26,557 nucleotides of DNA from Alectoria sarmentosa. Its lineage: Eukaryota > Ascomycota > Lecanoromycetes > Lecanorales > Parmeliaceae. Each line of letters starts with the position of its first letter. Position 1 is the stretch's first letter. The stretch covers positions 1 through 26,557 of the forward strand of contig WOGZ01000409.1 in the NCBI GenBank assembly GCA_009733775.1. The letters run 5' to 3'. The notes below the pieces were generated by a model, which was not told where the DNA came from, did no database searches, and saw only the letters and a program-made list of their open reading frames with translations. The position numbers and the translations under genes are program-made. Shown one piece after another: positions 1-12,206 of the stretch.

Positions 1-3000
1 AAAAAGTTTAATCGACGTTAAGTTTTAAGTTCGTTTCGCCTTCGTTTGTTTTTAAGTATTATAAATTTAATTCATAAATCTTAACTTATTTTATTTTATA
101 TAATTAAAGTTATATAATATAAAAAATTTATTAAATCGAATTACATAAAATTGTAATAAATTAACGAATTAAAATAAACGATAAATTTTTTAAAACGCGA
201 ATAAAACGTTCGTTCGTCGAATAATAAAATCGTTATAATATCGATAAAAGTAATATATAAAACGATAAAGTTTTATATACGAAGTTAATAATATAAAGTT
301 TTATATAAAAACGTTTTATTTATATTAATAATATTATATACGAAAAAATGCGCGAATTATAATGAAATTGCAATATTTATAAAAATAACATTAAATACGA
401 TATATTATTTAATATTTAATTGCGAAATTATTCGATTTTATAATAAAACTTATTTATTAACGTTATAATTGAATTCGAACGAAATTAATAAAAAGCGATT
501 GTTTTCGTTTTATAATAACATAATTATAAATATATTACAATTAAAAAAAATCTTTATTTTACTTTTATAATTGTCGAAAAATCAGAAATAAATCGAAATT
601 TAAATATAAATTTAGAAAATCGATTAATACGAACGAAAAATCGATAATAACACGATGTGATAAATTATTATAAATATTAAAATAAAAACGTTTTTAAAGC
701 GCACGAGCGTTATGTAAATCGTTATAAAACAATACGAAAATAAATAAATATCGCAAAATATAATCGATAAAATAATATATAACGTTTATAATATAATTAA
801 ATCATTTATTATTATTATTATAAAGACGTAAAGCGACGTAAATAACGCGAAATGTCGAATAATATATATTATTAATTATATAAATATTTTTAAAGTTAAT
901 AAATTTTCGCATAATAATAAATAATTTACGTAAATAGTATTTCTCGTTTTATAAAAAAATATAATTATATATATAATTAATTACACGATTTTTTCGTCGA
1001 AATGTTTAACGTTATTCATTTTTTTTATTATAATAAATATAATATTTTAAAAAATCGTGATATAAAAGATAACGATCGTTCGCATTTTTAACATTATATT
1101 ATAAAAAACAAATAAAAATTATTTTAACACCTTAAAGCGTTTAAACGAGATTAACGATATTATCGCGAAAATATATAATTTATTTATTCGAAAAATGAAG
1201 CGTTAATTAAATTATCGAAAAATCTTTATAATAATTGCGAAATTCGAATAAAGTTTATATAATTTAACAAAAATCGATATAACGATTATTTAAATATTAT
1301 GCGATTTCGTTTTCATCGTTTTAAAATTATAAAATAATTCGATTATCGTTTTTATAAATATATTTATACATATATTTAATAATGTAAATAAAAACGTAAA
1401 TTTCGATATTAATGAAAATAATATATTTACGTATTAAAAAAGAATTATATAAAACGATTTAACGATTGTTTATTTTAATATCACGTTTTATAATTTTTTT
1501 AAATTATATGCGATCATTTTATCGTCGACGATATAAAAAATAGTCATTATTTAACACGTATATTTCGAATTTAAATCTTTTCGAAAATCTCTTAAAATAA
1601 ATTCGTTTAACATTTTTAAAATTCGAAATTATATAAAGAAAATTTGAATATAAAGATTTATAAAAATTATAAATTATTTGTTATTCAATAATAATACGTA
1701 AAAATTCGTTTTTATTAATAATTGAATTTGATAATTTTACGTAAATAATGTTATTAATATAAAAGCGTTTTAAAAAATTATCGTTTCGATAGAAAAATAA
1801 AAGAATATATATATAAAAAAGATCACGTTTTTAATATTTAATAACTTAGATAATAATAAAATATCGTTCGAAATAATCTTTAAAATCTTATATTAATATT
1901 TTTTTTTCGCTTAAAAAACGCGCATAATTAAATTAAAACGATTAATAACAATTTGATTTTTCGCGAAATTATTAATAATTTCAAATTAATTTAAATTCGT
2001 AATTATCGTAATAAATATAATAAGTTTTTTATAGTAACGTATAATAATAATAAAAATTTAATATAATTAAATTATTACTCGATCGTTATTTTCAAAGGTT
2101 TTAAAAAAGGATTAATTGTCGATCGATGATGTTTATATTAATATCGTTAATTAATAAAACGTTTTATACGTTTTTATAAAGATTTATGCGAATTATTTTT
2201 TAATTATTATAATAAAAAACAAGATTATATTAATTAATAATAATATAATAATTAATAATATATTTTTAAAATAAACGCTTAATATAAAAAATTATGAAAT
2301 ATTATTAAAATCGTTTATAAAAACAATAACGCAATTACGTATATTTAAAATAATATATAATAACGCGAATTTAATTATTATTGCGATGTTTCAAATTTTA
2401 ATATTAATTTATATTATTTTATAAAAAAATATATATATATATAATGTAAAGAAAAATACGTAACATTAACATAATTAATTTTATAAAAACGCGATTTATC
2501 GCCGATCGCAATTCGCTTTGCAATAACGATTTCGCGAAAATAACGATTTTTAAATTTATAATAAATATAACGATTTCAATAACGATAAACAAATTTATAT
2601 AACGTCGATTAAATATCGTTTTCATTATTAATTAAAGGCGAAAATTAAGAATAATTCGCATAAAATCTGTGTTAATTTATACACGTTCGATTTATTTTTA
2701 TGCGATAACGTATATATTAATAAATAAATTTTTATAAATATAAATCATAATTTTAAGTTTTTTAAAAAGGTTTTAACGAAAAATAAAATGAATTAATAAG
2801 CGAAACGTTATTATATAAACGAAATCGTAAAAATATAATTATGTAAATAACGAAATAACTTTTATAAGCGCGTATATTTATTTTTATAAATAATAAAATT
2901 CTTTATAAATCGTAAAAAATTGAATTTTATTACGATTTTATAAACGTTTATTTTATTTATATATATAAGAAATATAGATTAATGTAATATTATAAATTTA

Positions 3001-3163
3001 AATGTGTTTGAAAAAATGTTATAAGCGTATCGTATTATTTTTAAATAAAATTTTAAGAAATTGCGAAAACTTTAATATAAAATCGAGTAAATTATCATCT
3101 TTAAAATAATAAATAATAAACGTATCGTTAATAATCTCGTCTTTTTAATATAAAGCGAGACAT

Positions 3164-3558
3164 AATTTATATTATTTCGTTATAAACCTCAAATTATAAA
3201 TATTCGATTTGTAATTAAATATAAAATTAAAAAAAGTTCGTCGTATAATTATATACGAATAAAACGAAATTACGTAAACGATGCAACATCGTTTATAATA
3301 AAACGAAATTACGTAAATAATGTAACATTATTCGATGAAAATTATATAAATCGTATTTATATTAAAACGATTAATCGAAATTATATAAATAATATAAAAA
3401 TAAATTACGTAAATGATATAAAAGATTATATAAGCGATATAAAGAATTGCGTAAACGATATAAAAAATTATATAAACGATATAAAAAGTTACGTAAATAA
3501 TATAAAAGATTATATAAATAATAAAGAAACAAAAAAAATCAAAAATCGAGTTTCTTAA
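3164..3558 (+). pseudogene. Relic open frame ending in heptad coiled-coil repeats
   Basis: One plus-strand frame stays open for about 130 codons inside DNA where TAA is very frequent, ending with TAA at 3556-3558. It has no ATG, so it is a remnant and not a gene. Its last part (from 3403) consists of heptads of the pattern x-[YC]-[VI]-x-[DN]-I-K, giving hydrophobic residues 3-4 apart as in a coiled coil. G-to-A decay converts Asp to Asn and Glu to Lys, so the parent heptads were probably more acidic. The parent is most likely a transposon protein, but I do not recognise the family. A host gene trapped in the block is an alternative. Confidence 0.45.
3403..3525 (+). repeat. 21-base tandem repeat, about six units
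   Basis: Units start at 3403, 3424, 3445, 3466, 3487 and 3508 and follow the pattern RRT-TRY-RTA-ARY-RAT-ATA-AAR. The units differ almost only by transitions, and the unit length is exactly seven codons, so the array keeps frame and encodes heptads. The period is read directly from the sequence; the link to an older coding repeat is inference. Confidence 0.75.
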
Positions 3559-4655
3559 ATATTATATATTTTTTAAAAAAAATCGTTATAATAATGTTTA
3601 TCGTATAAGAAAAGTATTTGAAAATATAAAATTAATATGTTTATATATAATATTAATGAAAACAAAGACATATGTTGAAAATTTAAGTTTTGAAATAAAA
3701 ACGATTTGAGATCGAGATATTAAAGAAGAAACGAATCAAATTAAAAACGTTCGAAAGCGTTTAAATTAACGTAAACGTTATAACATTATATTCGAATATA
3801 AGTTTTGAAAAATATTTCTTTATTCAAATGATTTATTATTATCTTATGCGCGTCTTTTTTTAATTATTTTTTAAAAACAAATTAATATAAAAATATAATA
3901 AAAGACGCGAAGAATTAAATATATTTAATAGCGAATATAAAACTTAAAAAGACGTGTAAAATGAAATAAATATTAAAATTTAAATATATCGCGAAAATAA
4001 GTATATTTAATACAAGTTTATTAAAATATAAAAGAAGTTAAAAAGTTAATAAATAGATTTTATATAAGTTTATTAAAACGTGAAAATAATTAAAAAAAAA
4101 TATAAACAACAAATTTTTTATAAAAATAAAAAGAAAAAAAGTTTATATAAAAATTAAAGTTACGTGATATAATATTTAATAAATAAATTATAATTAATTA
4201 TTCGCGAGTTTTAACGTTTTTATTTCAATAACTTATAAATAAAATATATAAAATTATTTTAATATATAATAAAATAATATTCGATTTATTTTAAAAATAA
4301 ATCGTATTTAAAAAATAATTTTAATAGCGTTTTCAAATTTTAATAAATATTTGATTAAAGAAATCGTGAAATTATTTTTAATAATTAAATTATATTTTAT
4401 AAATTTAAGTTTTAAATATATATAATTTTAATTATTTTTATATATATAATTTTTTTATTCGACGAAATTATTACTTTTAAAAAAATTAAAAATCGTTTAA
4501 ATTCGAAATTCGAAGTATATTAATATAAAATAAATTATTATATCAAAATTTCGAATCGAAGATTTAACGTTTATATATATAAAATTCTTGTTAATTAATA
4601 AATGTTTTATGTTATTAATCTTTTGTTAATGTTAAAATTTTATAAAATTTGTTAT

Positions 4656-4866
4656 TAAAAAGCTTACTTTTTTATTAATTAAAAGTTATGCAAAAAAAGT
4701 ACGATATAATAATATTTTATAAGTTTTTAATTTTACGATTTTCAAGTTAAAATTTATATTATTTCTTTATTTTCGATTTAAACGCGAGTACGTTTTAAAT
4801 AAATTATCTTATAAGATTGAATTTTTAATATTAACTTTTTATATGTTATTCTTTTTGATTTCTTTT
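4656..4866 (+). repeat. Island-flanking direct repeat, copy L (RIP-decayed)
   Basis: This segment aligns in the same orientation with 19816-20040. Shared landmarks in order are AAAAGTTATGC, GTACGATAT, ACGATTTTCAAG, TTTCGATTTAAACGCG and GTACGTTT. Differences are mostly transitions with copy L the more AT-rich, plus a gap of about 11 bases near 4718. Weak similarity may continue to about 4945. The segment preceding 4656 does not match the segment preceding 19816, so one end of the unit lies here. It is probably a terminal part of a transposon family; whether it is an LTR cannot be decided. Confidence 0.75.
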
Positions 4867-5014
4867 ATATTATATACAATATAATAATAAAATAGATAAA
4901 AAAGGTTATAGATTCGAATACGCGCTTTCGAATGATGTTATTTTTATGAAACTTGATCAAATCAATCAAAACTTTTATCATAGATGGAATCTTTTTTGAT
5001 CTTTTTTGAATGCT

Positions 5015-5019
5015 TTGAG
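5015..5019. repeat. Target site duplication, left (TTGAG)
   Basis: These five bases directly precede the left LTR. They match CTGAG after the right LTR (12380-12384) except for one C-to-T change, as expected for a RIP-decayed 5-base duplication of a Ty3/Gypsy insertion. Confidence 0.7.
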
Positions 5020-5192
5020 TGTAAGGCAACATGAACATTCATGGGTGGTGTGTAAGTTAGTTGATTCTTTCTCACAGAAATTAATTACATATATGTTTGT
5101 CAAGTCGTGCGCTTAACAAGATACTTGCTAGATAGGCACAGTTGCTAAGCGAGGCAAATACCTTAACAAAATAAGTGCTCGATATTGTGATA
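5020..5192 (-). repeat. 3' LTR of the Gypsy element (left copy)
   Basis: It begins TGTAAGGC and ends TGTGATA, where the terminal CA has become TA. It aligns end to end with 12207-12379 without gaps; by my reading about 22 positions differ, all transitions, and most make this copy more AT-rich. The four CpG sites of the LTR are intact. This is the downstream LTR of a minus-strand element. Confidence 0.9.
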
Positions 5193-6067
5193 ACATCGTT
5201 ATAAATAAAAAGAATGTATAGCGATCTCATTAAATATATATGCAAGCAGACGAGTGTAGCAGATGAAAACAAATAACGAATCATCTTTAATAATAACAAA
5301 CAAGATAATAATAGCGTGTTTGCGAAAGGCTTTAATTCATTTATAACAATGTTATTATGTTAACATTGATTCATTTTTCACCGATCTACCTTCACTGCGG
5401 AAGTCTTTTACGAACATCGTTATTGTTTTTATAATTTTGGGAGTTTTCTTTATTAGGTCGGAAAGATATTGATCTGACGTAGATTATTGTTTGGTAATCA
5501 AAGTTATTGTAATAATCGACGTTGTTAGTTTAGCAAAAGGCGTTGATTTCGATGAGGTTCTGATGTAGGTATAATGCTTATGGAAATAATGTTTGTTGGT
5601 GTAATTGTCGTAATAGGTATTTTGATGATGATAGCATATTGTTTTGTAGAAGGCTTTGACAATGATGTTTACTTTGTTTGCTCTGCGGAAGTTTATAATA
5701 AGGTTATTATAAAAGGTGTTATGGTAATAGAATTGCCTTGTAACGAAAATAACGGAGATGGCGGGGATGTTGTCATTTCTGCTTTATACTCTTGTATTAA
5801 ATTCATAACATTGTTCAAATATTTGATATTGTATCACGTATCGAATTTCGATTTATAATCTTATCATCTCATCAAGTATTTTATCGATTCACTCTTGTCT
5901 CGACGATAAACACGCTTGTTTAATAATCTTTTCAGCACGTAAGATTTCATCTTCTTGATATCTTCTTCGATGAATATCGATTTCGAATGTTTAAATATTG
6001 AACGTCGGAAAGGGTTAAGTCTTGACGATAATTCTAACTGAGCAAACGAGAATATAGGATATATATA
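5193..6067 (-). other. Gypsy internal region between integrase end and 3' LTR
   Basis: About 870 bases downstream of the recognisable integrase C-terminus. It may hold the end of pol and 3' untranslated sequence. A plus-strand open frame at 5574-5858 is antisense to the element, hydrophobic and unlike any family I know, so I do not call it a gene. No polypurine tract can be pointed to. Confidence 0.5.
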
Positions 6068-7060
6068 TCAATGAAATGGTATGTTTAGACGATAAGCTTG
6101 TTTGCCGACCCTCTCGAATATCTCGAAAGGTCTCATATATTGTTGACCAAATTTAACGTTAGTAATTAAGATAAAGTAACTATAATGTAGTTTGAGAAAG
6201 GCTTTATCACCCCGTTTGAGATATATGGGCTGATGACGACGATCGTAATGAAACTTTTGGTTCATTTAAACGAAGTTAATGACATCGACAACATCAATTC
6301 TAGCAAGCTTGGGTTGTTGTGATAAGTTTATTATAATTATCAGGTTTAACGGTTTATTGAGCTTAAATTTATATGTTAACTTATTGAGCGTCTTTATGAT
6401 TATTGATGATGATAGATTGTTGAAAAGTGCTTGTAAACGTGATAACACCTTCGATTAATTAATAAGCTTATCAAAAATATGAATGTAAAAGCGCAAAACG
6501 ATTTTAATAATCTGATTAATTCGTTCGCTATTGTCATTAATCTGAAAATGATATGTTATTAAATATAACAAATCGATTCCCAGCCGCTTGAAGATAATTT
6601 TTTATAATTTAACGAGAAATTTCGGATCGCGATTAATGAGAAGAATCATTGACAAGTTTCAATCTGTTATGTTAAAATGGTTTAATAATGCGATAACTCA
6701 ATTCGTTGCTTTTCATGTTGATTTGTTAAATATCGTCGTAATTCTCTTCGTGAACTTATTAATCATTGATATAACATAATCAAAGCCTTCGGTAAATAAA
6801 GGAAATACCATAATAAAATTAAGCGTTAATGTGTGAAATGGGATAAGCGGATTTTAAATAAGTTAAAGAGCGTTATAAAAATGATATTGACGAATTTGGA
6901 GAATTAAGCATTGAGGGCAATGTCTGATATACTTACGTAATAAACGTGTCAAATCATGAATGTATCACGATTTTGATATGATTTCGTAACATTTTTTAAA
7001 GTTAAGGTGACCTTCGCTGTGGGTAATATCGAATATTTTTTTGATAAGAGATTAAGGTAT
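6068..7060 (-). pseudogene. Gypsy integrase remnant
   Basis: Read on the minus strand from high to low coordinates. An HHCC zinc-binding region (H-x3-H in THSEGH, then C-x2-C in HCPQC) lies at about 6900-7035. In the core, the first catalytic Asp is changed: the motif reads FHTLTLNFI, with Asn encoded at 6818-6820 where the family has Asp. The second Asp (in NRDPKF, 6626-6628) and the Glu (in NSERINQ, 6524-6526) are kept. The C-terminal part at 6068-6265 has the DRRHQPIYLKRGDKAFL segment typical of fungal Gypsy integrases, followed by a GPF/Y-like module in which the Gly has become Arg (RPFEIFERVG, about 6113-6133). Many in-frame stops interrupt the frame. Dead by the Asp-to-Asn change alone. 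Confidence 0.9.
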
Positions 7061-8750
7061 GCATAAACGTTTTAAGTTTATAAATTTATCGATATAAAAA
7101 ATGTTTGCTTTTCCGCGAATAAAAGATAATATAATAATTTTATTATTATTGAATTTCTTTTTTGTGATAATCTTATCTTTAAAAATTTTGATTATTTTTG
7201 CCCATTTATTATTCTTAATATAAACATTTATTAGACGAGCACGAAAAGTGTTATTCATTTGTATTTGAATAGAGAAATAATTGTAATTAATATGAAGAGC
7301 GTTAAATTTCGAATGATCTTTTGATATTGCGAAAGGCTTTGCCGAAGTTAAGCGCGATAAGATATTTGACATTATGTGCTTTTTGCCAGATTTATGTTTA
7401 ACTTCGAATCGAAATTGCCGAAGGAATTGAGAAGCACGTATCAATCGAGTATTTATATGAATAATTGAAATAATTGATGTAATTGATGATTGCTTTATGA
7501 TATCGACGATAGTGAAATAATTAATTTAAATGATAATGAAGTGTTTGCAAGATTTAATCATATGTTTAATTTTTCTTATTATTCATACGAATTTCGCAAT
7601 CTTTAATTCAATTGATTAATAGTTTTTCTCGATAACGGAGAGTTTTTATGATAAAAAAAAAATCGTTTTTATAATAATTCTTGTAGGTTATTTACCTAGC
7701 ATCTCATAATTCTTTTTGACATAAAACATTTTGACATCAAATTCATTTTTCAAAATATCAAGATTCATTCACATTATTCTTTTAGGATTTTAATGTATCA
7801 AAATAATTTGTTTGTATAAAGTTTTTTATAGATTGTTGAAGCTAATCTTCTTCAATGTGGTAAGTTCGTTAAACTTATATCTTGAGGTAAAAGCGCGGCG
7901 GGGGTTATTCTTGAAGGGTGCTTGCTTGAATAGCGACGTTTTCAATGTTTGAAATGATTATATTAGTTGAGTATAATAATGGACGTTGTTGCGGAGATAG
8001 CCTATTAGATCGAGATAATGTTTAAGACTTTTTAGAGTCGTTGAATATTTGATTGCTTTGATAGCTTCAAGCTTGTCTTTAATTGTAAAGAGCCTCATAA
8101 AATTCACACGTCGTTCAAGTAGGTTGACATTTGGATAATCGAGGAAGGTTTTGGTTGACGAGATCGAAATGTTATGTTTGACGAATAATTGAAATAACGA
8201 TCGGAGATTGGAGAGGTGTTTTGTTAGAGACTTTGCTCTCGTAATAACATCGTCGATATACGCTTTAATAAAGGCTTTTATAGGTCGTAGAATGTTATCA
8301 ATTTGACGTTAAACGTATATAATCGAATTCATATATCTTATGATAGAGATATTGAAAGTTTTCTATTCACGATGTGATATTATCGTTAACATCTTTCGTG
8401 AATCTAGATGAGTGCGTCATTGGTAGAAAAATGATATGACGTTTATGATAGTTATGTAGGTGTATTTTAGTAAGCGATTTATCACTTTAAATTATAACGA
8501 CACGAGATACACGTTCGACATTATCAAGTTATTAAGATCTTAAATGTCGATCATTGTTCGATCTTTTCTGTTATCATCTGATAAAGACTTTTAAATCACA
8601 AAGATTGAATAATTGAATGAAGTTGTTTGAATAATGTATTCAAGGCGACCTTATCGATGCATTTCATCGAAGGTTTTGTTAACGATATTACGATCGCGTT
8701 GATTAAGGGGGTAGACCTTGATCTTATTAGGTTGTAATCTATTTTGTCAG
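7061..8750 (-). pseudogene. Gypsy reverse transcriptase and RNase H remnant
   Basis: The RT catalytic motif YIDD is intact at 8249-8260 within KAYIDDVITRAKS, and upstream on the minus strand are segments matching the conserved RT core (a SFFYQ motif and an NVYLVSL segment at about 8400-8520) broken by stops. After RT, at about 7330-7444, the frame reads SQFLRQFRFEVKHKSGKKHI and then NILSRL, the end of the RNase H domain where the family normally has DALSRL; Asp has become Asn. The enzyme would copy the element RNA into DNA and degrade the RNA strand. The frame has numerous RIP-type stops, so no active protein is possible. Confidence 0.9.
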
Positions 8751-9049
8751 TCATCTCGTAAAGTGATTTTCATTCACTCGTTTTTCGATAGATCGACGAA
8801 ACCTTCGTTCTTTTAAATCGATGGATATTTTGTTACGAGATCTGTTAACGACGATTTTGTTTGCGTATCTTCATATATTATCACGTTATTGAATAAATGT
8901 GTTTTTTTGACGAGATCGGTTGTCAAAGATTTTTGTTTAAATAAGAGATTGATAGTGATAATCAAGGATTTCTTTTTTGGTAAGAGATTGATTATGGTAA
9001 TTGATATGTTGAATATTGTTATCGTAATAATGATAACGATCTTTTTGAT

Positions 9050-9780
9050 TCAGCTTGTGATTTTAATTGTAGAAGGTTTTCGCAAGGATTGTTCGACAAA
9101 AAAGACGTTCTCATAATCATAAACGTTTTCGTAATTAAGTTTCGAAAGTATGTTAAATCGGGTCTTTTTAGGTACCTTTATAATATGATCGATTTCGTTT
9201 TTAATAAAAATTTTATGCATTTTGATATCGATTAAATGAACGTGAAACGTGATGTTAATGTGGGCGATAGGCTTAAATAAAAAGTCTTTTATAATTGATA
9301 TATCATCGAGTTTTGTTATAAGTATAAAGCATTCTGATTGAGGTGACATGATCAACGTTTTGCGAGCATGAATTGTTCGGCGAATATATTGGTTGTCACG
9401 TTGACGATAAAAGATGTTAATTATAACATCGTAATTATCGATAAAAGCTTTGCTCTTGTTAACGTCTAGCACGATCTATTCTGGGTCGACGATGTCATTT
9501 TCGATAAATATGTGTGCCTTGAAATCGTCGATCAGATGAATTTCTCTGACAATGCGACATAATACCTTAATATCATCTTTTTTGATATCAAATATATACA
9601 TCGATATCAAGACGTATTGATTCGTCTCATGTATAATTACATTTAGACCTTTAACACAAAATGATTTCGATATTGTTTTGATATTTATCTCGGAAAATAA
9701 TTATAATAATTAAAGTTTATTTATTAGGATAACGTTATAACCGATGTCGATATAAACCTTTTTTTTAATGACGGTTAATA
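9050..9780 (-). pseudogene. Gypsy aspartic protease region remnant
   Basis: On the minus strand the sequence reads VYIDIGYNVILIN, the place of the retroviral-type protease active site. The family motif D-T-G is D-I-G here (codons 9748-9740), consistent with one C-to-T change in an ACC codon. Downstream is a long open stretch (9050-9472) containing DVNKSKAFIDNYDVIINI and YRQRDNQYIRRTIHARKTL, matching the protease-to-RT linker in related fungal Gypsy elements. The assignment rests on order and motif. The protease would cut the Gag-Pol polyprotein; it cannot work without the Thr and with the flanking stops. Confidence 0.75.
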
Positions 9781-9989
9781 ATAGCTTAACAAGTATGTGA
9801 GCATAATTTCACTTACGAAAGGTTAATTTTATGTTTATATTGATACGATTCGTAACATTAAATTCGACGATCTCGATAAAGAAAACTTCCGTCATCGTGA
9901 TTGTTTGCTTTTGTTATACATTTTGTTATGCTTGATAAGCAGATAATGTTGATGATTTGATTGTTTATAAGTTGTTAACGAAAGGCTTT

Positions 9990-11010
9990 TGTGAATTTTG
10001 TATCAAATAGTTTTGTCGTAAATGTTTATGAAGTTTCGATTTTGATTTGAATGACGTATTACAATTGCGATAAAATGCTTTTATGTTTATAAACTCAATA
10101 AATGATTTCTTTGATTGGTTTTCATTCTCGTAATCGTCATATTTCTTTTCTTGATAAGGCTTTTCATTGTCTTAATAAGATTTTTGCTCGTCGTGTTGTT
10201 TTTATTGAGCATGATCGTCAAATTGATTAACCTTTTTTTTATTCGTAATAATTTGATAAATTGTAATCTTGAATCTGATATTTTATCATGATTGTCGATT
10301 TTCGTAACCTTGATTTTCGAACCTTCGAAATCTTTAACCTTGTTCAATTTGAGGTGAATGGTTGTTCGATAACGTCGAACTTGATTCGTTTAATGAATCG
10401 GTGATTTATAAAGATGAACGTTATATAAATGATAACGGTTATAGTGAAGGACGAGACTCATAATGAGGATTTGATTGATTGTTATATTGTTGAGGACGGT
10501 AAACATTTTGATCGTAATTATCATCATTATTAGGTCGGTAAGGAAAAGATTGTTGATTATACGATTGACGATCGTATTGCTGCTGTTCGTAAGATTGTTG
10601 ACCTTGATTTTGATAATTCTGATTAAGCTATTGTGAGAAACTTTTGAAAGTTTGTCGCTGCTGTTGTTGGTTTGGAAGTCTTTGGTTAATAATAACATAT
10701 GATTTAAAGTTTAATTTAAATCAAGCATTTTTTCTCATTTTTAATGATCGTATAAAGTTTGATATAATCGTAATAGGCGAGGGTGAATCTATGAAAACTC
10801 GTAACTCTGTTGCAATGCCTTGATGAGCAAACGTAAGTTGGTTGAAAATAGCGTCGATGTTAGCAGATTTGATATGTCTGATGACAGCTTACACATAATC
10901 GAATGGTTCTCGTTTAGCACGAGCATCGGTAACGTTATATTTTTCAAATGTAAGATGTGATAATGCTATATCAAATAATTTCTTAAATCTGCTTAATAAT
11001 GCATTGCATT
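9990..11010 (-). pseudogene. Gypsy Gag remnant with Q/N/Y-rich segment and zinc finger
   Basis: In one minus-strand frame, read from high to low positions, three parts are visible. A capsid-like segment at about 10800-10940 contains DARAKREPFDYV and NQLTFAHQGIATELRVF. A segment at 10443-10628 is extremely rich in Gln, Asn and Tyr (about 15 Q, 11 N and 9 Y in some 60 residues). Near 10007-10072 lies a finger of the pattern C-x2-C-x12-H-x4-C in which the first and last Cys now read Tyr (TAT, from TGT by G-to-A). Interrupting stops are TAA, TAG or TGA at places fitting CAA, CAG or CGA. Gag would form the particle and bind the element RNA. Asn content is partly inflated by Asp-to-Asn decay. Confidence 0.75.
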
Positions 11011-12206
11011 ATTCTTCGACGTTTTTAGAATCATTTTTGAGACTCGTTCTTTTCAAATTGGAAAGCTTCGTTGTATATCATTTCAATGTTGAGCCCTATA
11101 GATTGATGTTGAGGTTAATTTTTATTAAAGCATCACTTTTGACAATGACGATATTCTTAATACGTTTAATGAATAAAATAATGCTTTTAAAGTATAGGTT
11201 TTTGTCGATCATGACAATCTCTCTCTCATTATACGACTTATCGAGGTGCGGATCAAAATAATCAAGGTTTGTAAAATTTCATTTATTCGACGATATCGAT
11301 ATGATTGCTTGATCTGACACTTTTTGCGAATTTGATAAATCTGACGAACCTAATAAAATTAACGGAGCAACATTTAAAGTATCGATTAAATCTTATAAAA
11401 CAGTTCATTGTTGTTGTGTGAAACTCGTGTTTTAATAATTTTATAAATTATTAATATTATTCATATCAACGTTTGCTTGAAATTCGATAAATTGAAAATA
11501 AATTGTTTTTTCAGCTAACGTTGCTGTCGTAGTTAATGACCTTGACGAGTTATCGCTTTCATGATTACGTGAAGACTTTGAGAACAATGATTGCAATAGC
11601 TCGATAAACTGTCAAATATTCTTAATGAATATAATTAAGATTTTTTTAAAGGTTGATTTGTTAATAAATCAATCAATCGGAAAATATGAAATTAATTCGA
11701 GTGAGCTTGATCGTGATATAATTTTACGTTTTTCAACAATTGTTTTTATAACAATATTGATTGATTTAAGGTGACGAATTGTGATATAATTGATGATTTC
11801 ATCTATAAAAGGCTTCACGGAGTCAGCAAATCTGTGATCAAATTAAATAAAGTTTTTGATTTGATAAGCAAGCTTGATAATACGACGCTTTATAAAAATG
11901 ATAACGTCGTCGACTTGCAATGTGTTTATTAATTTGATTATGTCTTTGAATCAACAGCGTGATTATTTAATAAGCTCTTTAAGATAATAAACATATATAT
12001 AAACGTTAATAAAAGGTTTTTGCAAAGATGCTTTATAGGCGTAAACAAACAATAAACATAAATAAGCAATGAATGAGAACGTTTGTTAAAAGCTTTTGCA
12101 GACGTAACAAAGCACAAATAAGTTGTTATTATAATATGAGATAATGGTGAAGGATTTCTAAATCATTCGATAATCAATTGACATCGAATGGATGTTGTTA
12201 TCATGT
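11011..12206 (-). other. Gypsy leader and probable Gag N-terminus, decayed
   Basis: About 1.2 kb between the recognisable Gag part and the 5' LTR. It should hold the leader and the Gag N-terminus, but I see no conserved motif. The bases adjoining the LTR (12191-12206) read, on the minus strand, ACA then TGATAACAACATC, which could be a decayed tRNA primer-binding site; the tRNA cannot be named. A plus-strand open frame at 11004-11261 is antisense and not credible. Confidence 0.5.

Larger units (their letters stand above)
1..4655. repeat. AT-rich RIP-decayed repeat block, left
   Basis: This stretch is almost entirely A and T, with short TA runs (for example near 2429-2443) and stop codons in all frames. 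Most remaining cytosines sit in CpG: all 14 C residues in 181-360 are followed by G. This is the look of transposon DNA destroyed by RIP in a filamentous ascomycete. I can identify no LTR, terminal inverted repeat or transposase motif, so the original elements are unknown. The only readable coding trace is the relic near 3400. No intact host gene is seen; a short minus-strand open frame at 2419-2625 is hydrophobic, AT-driven and not credible as a gene. Confidence 0.85.

Noticed and set aside
4955..4972. 18-base near match to 18996-19013 (one G/A difference)
   Set aside because: Flanking bases do not align, and a match of this length with one mismatch is expected by chance at this composition.
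5829..5845. 13-base identity TGTATCACGTATC with the inverted-repeat loop near 12492
   Set aside because: Too short to exceed chance in a window of this size; the neighbouring bases do not align convincingly.
5574..5858. Plus-strand open frame of 94 codons
   Set aside because: It is antisense to the Gypsy element, hydrophobic from AT bias, and unlike any known protein.
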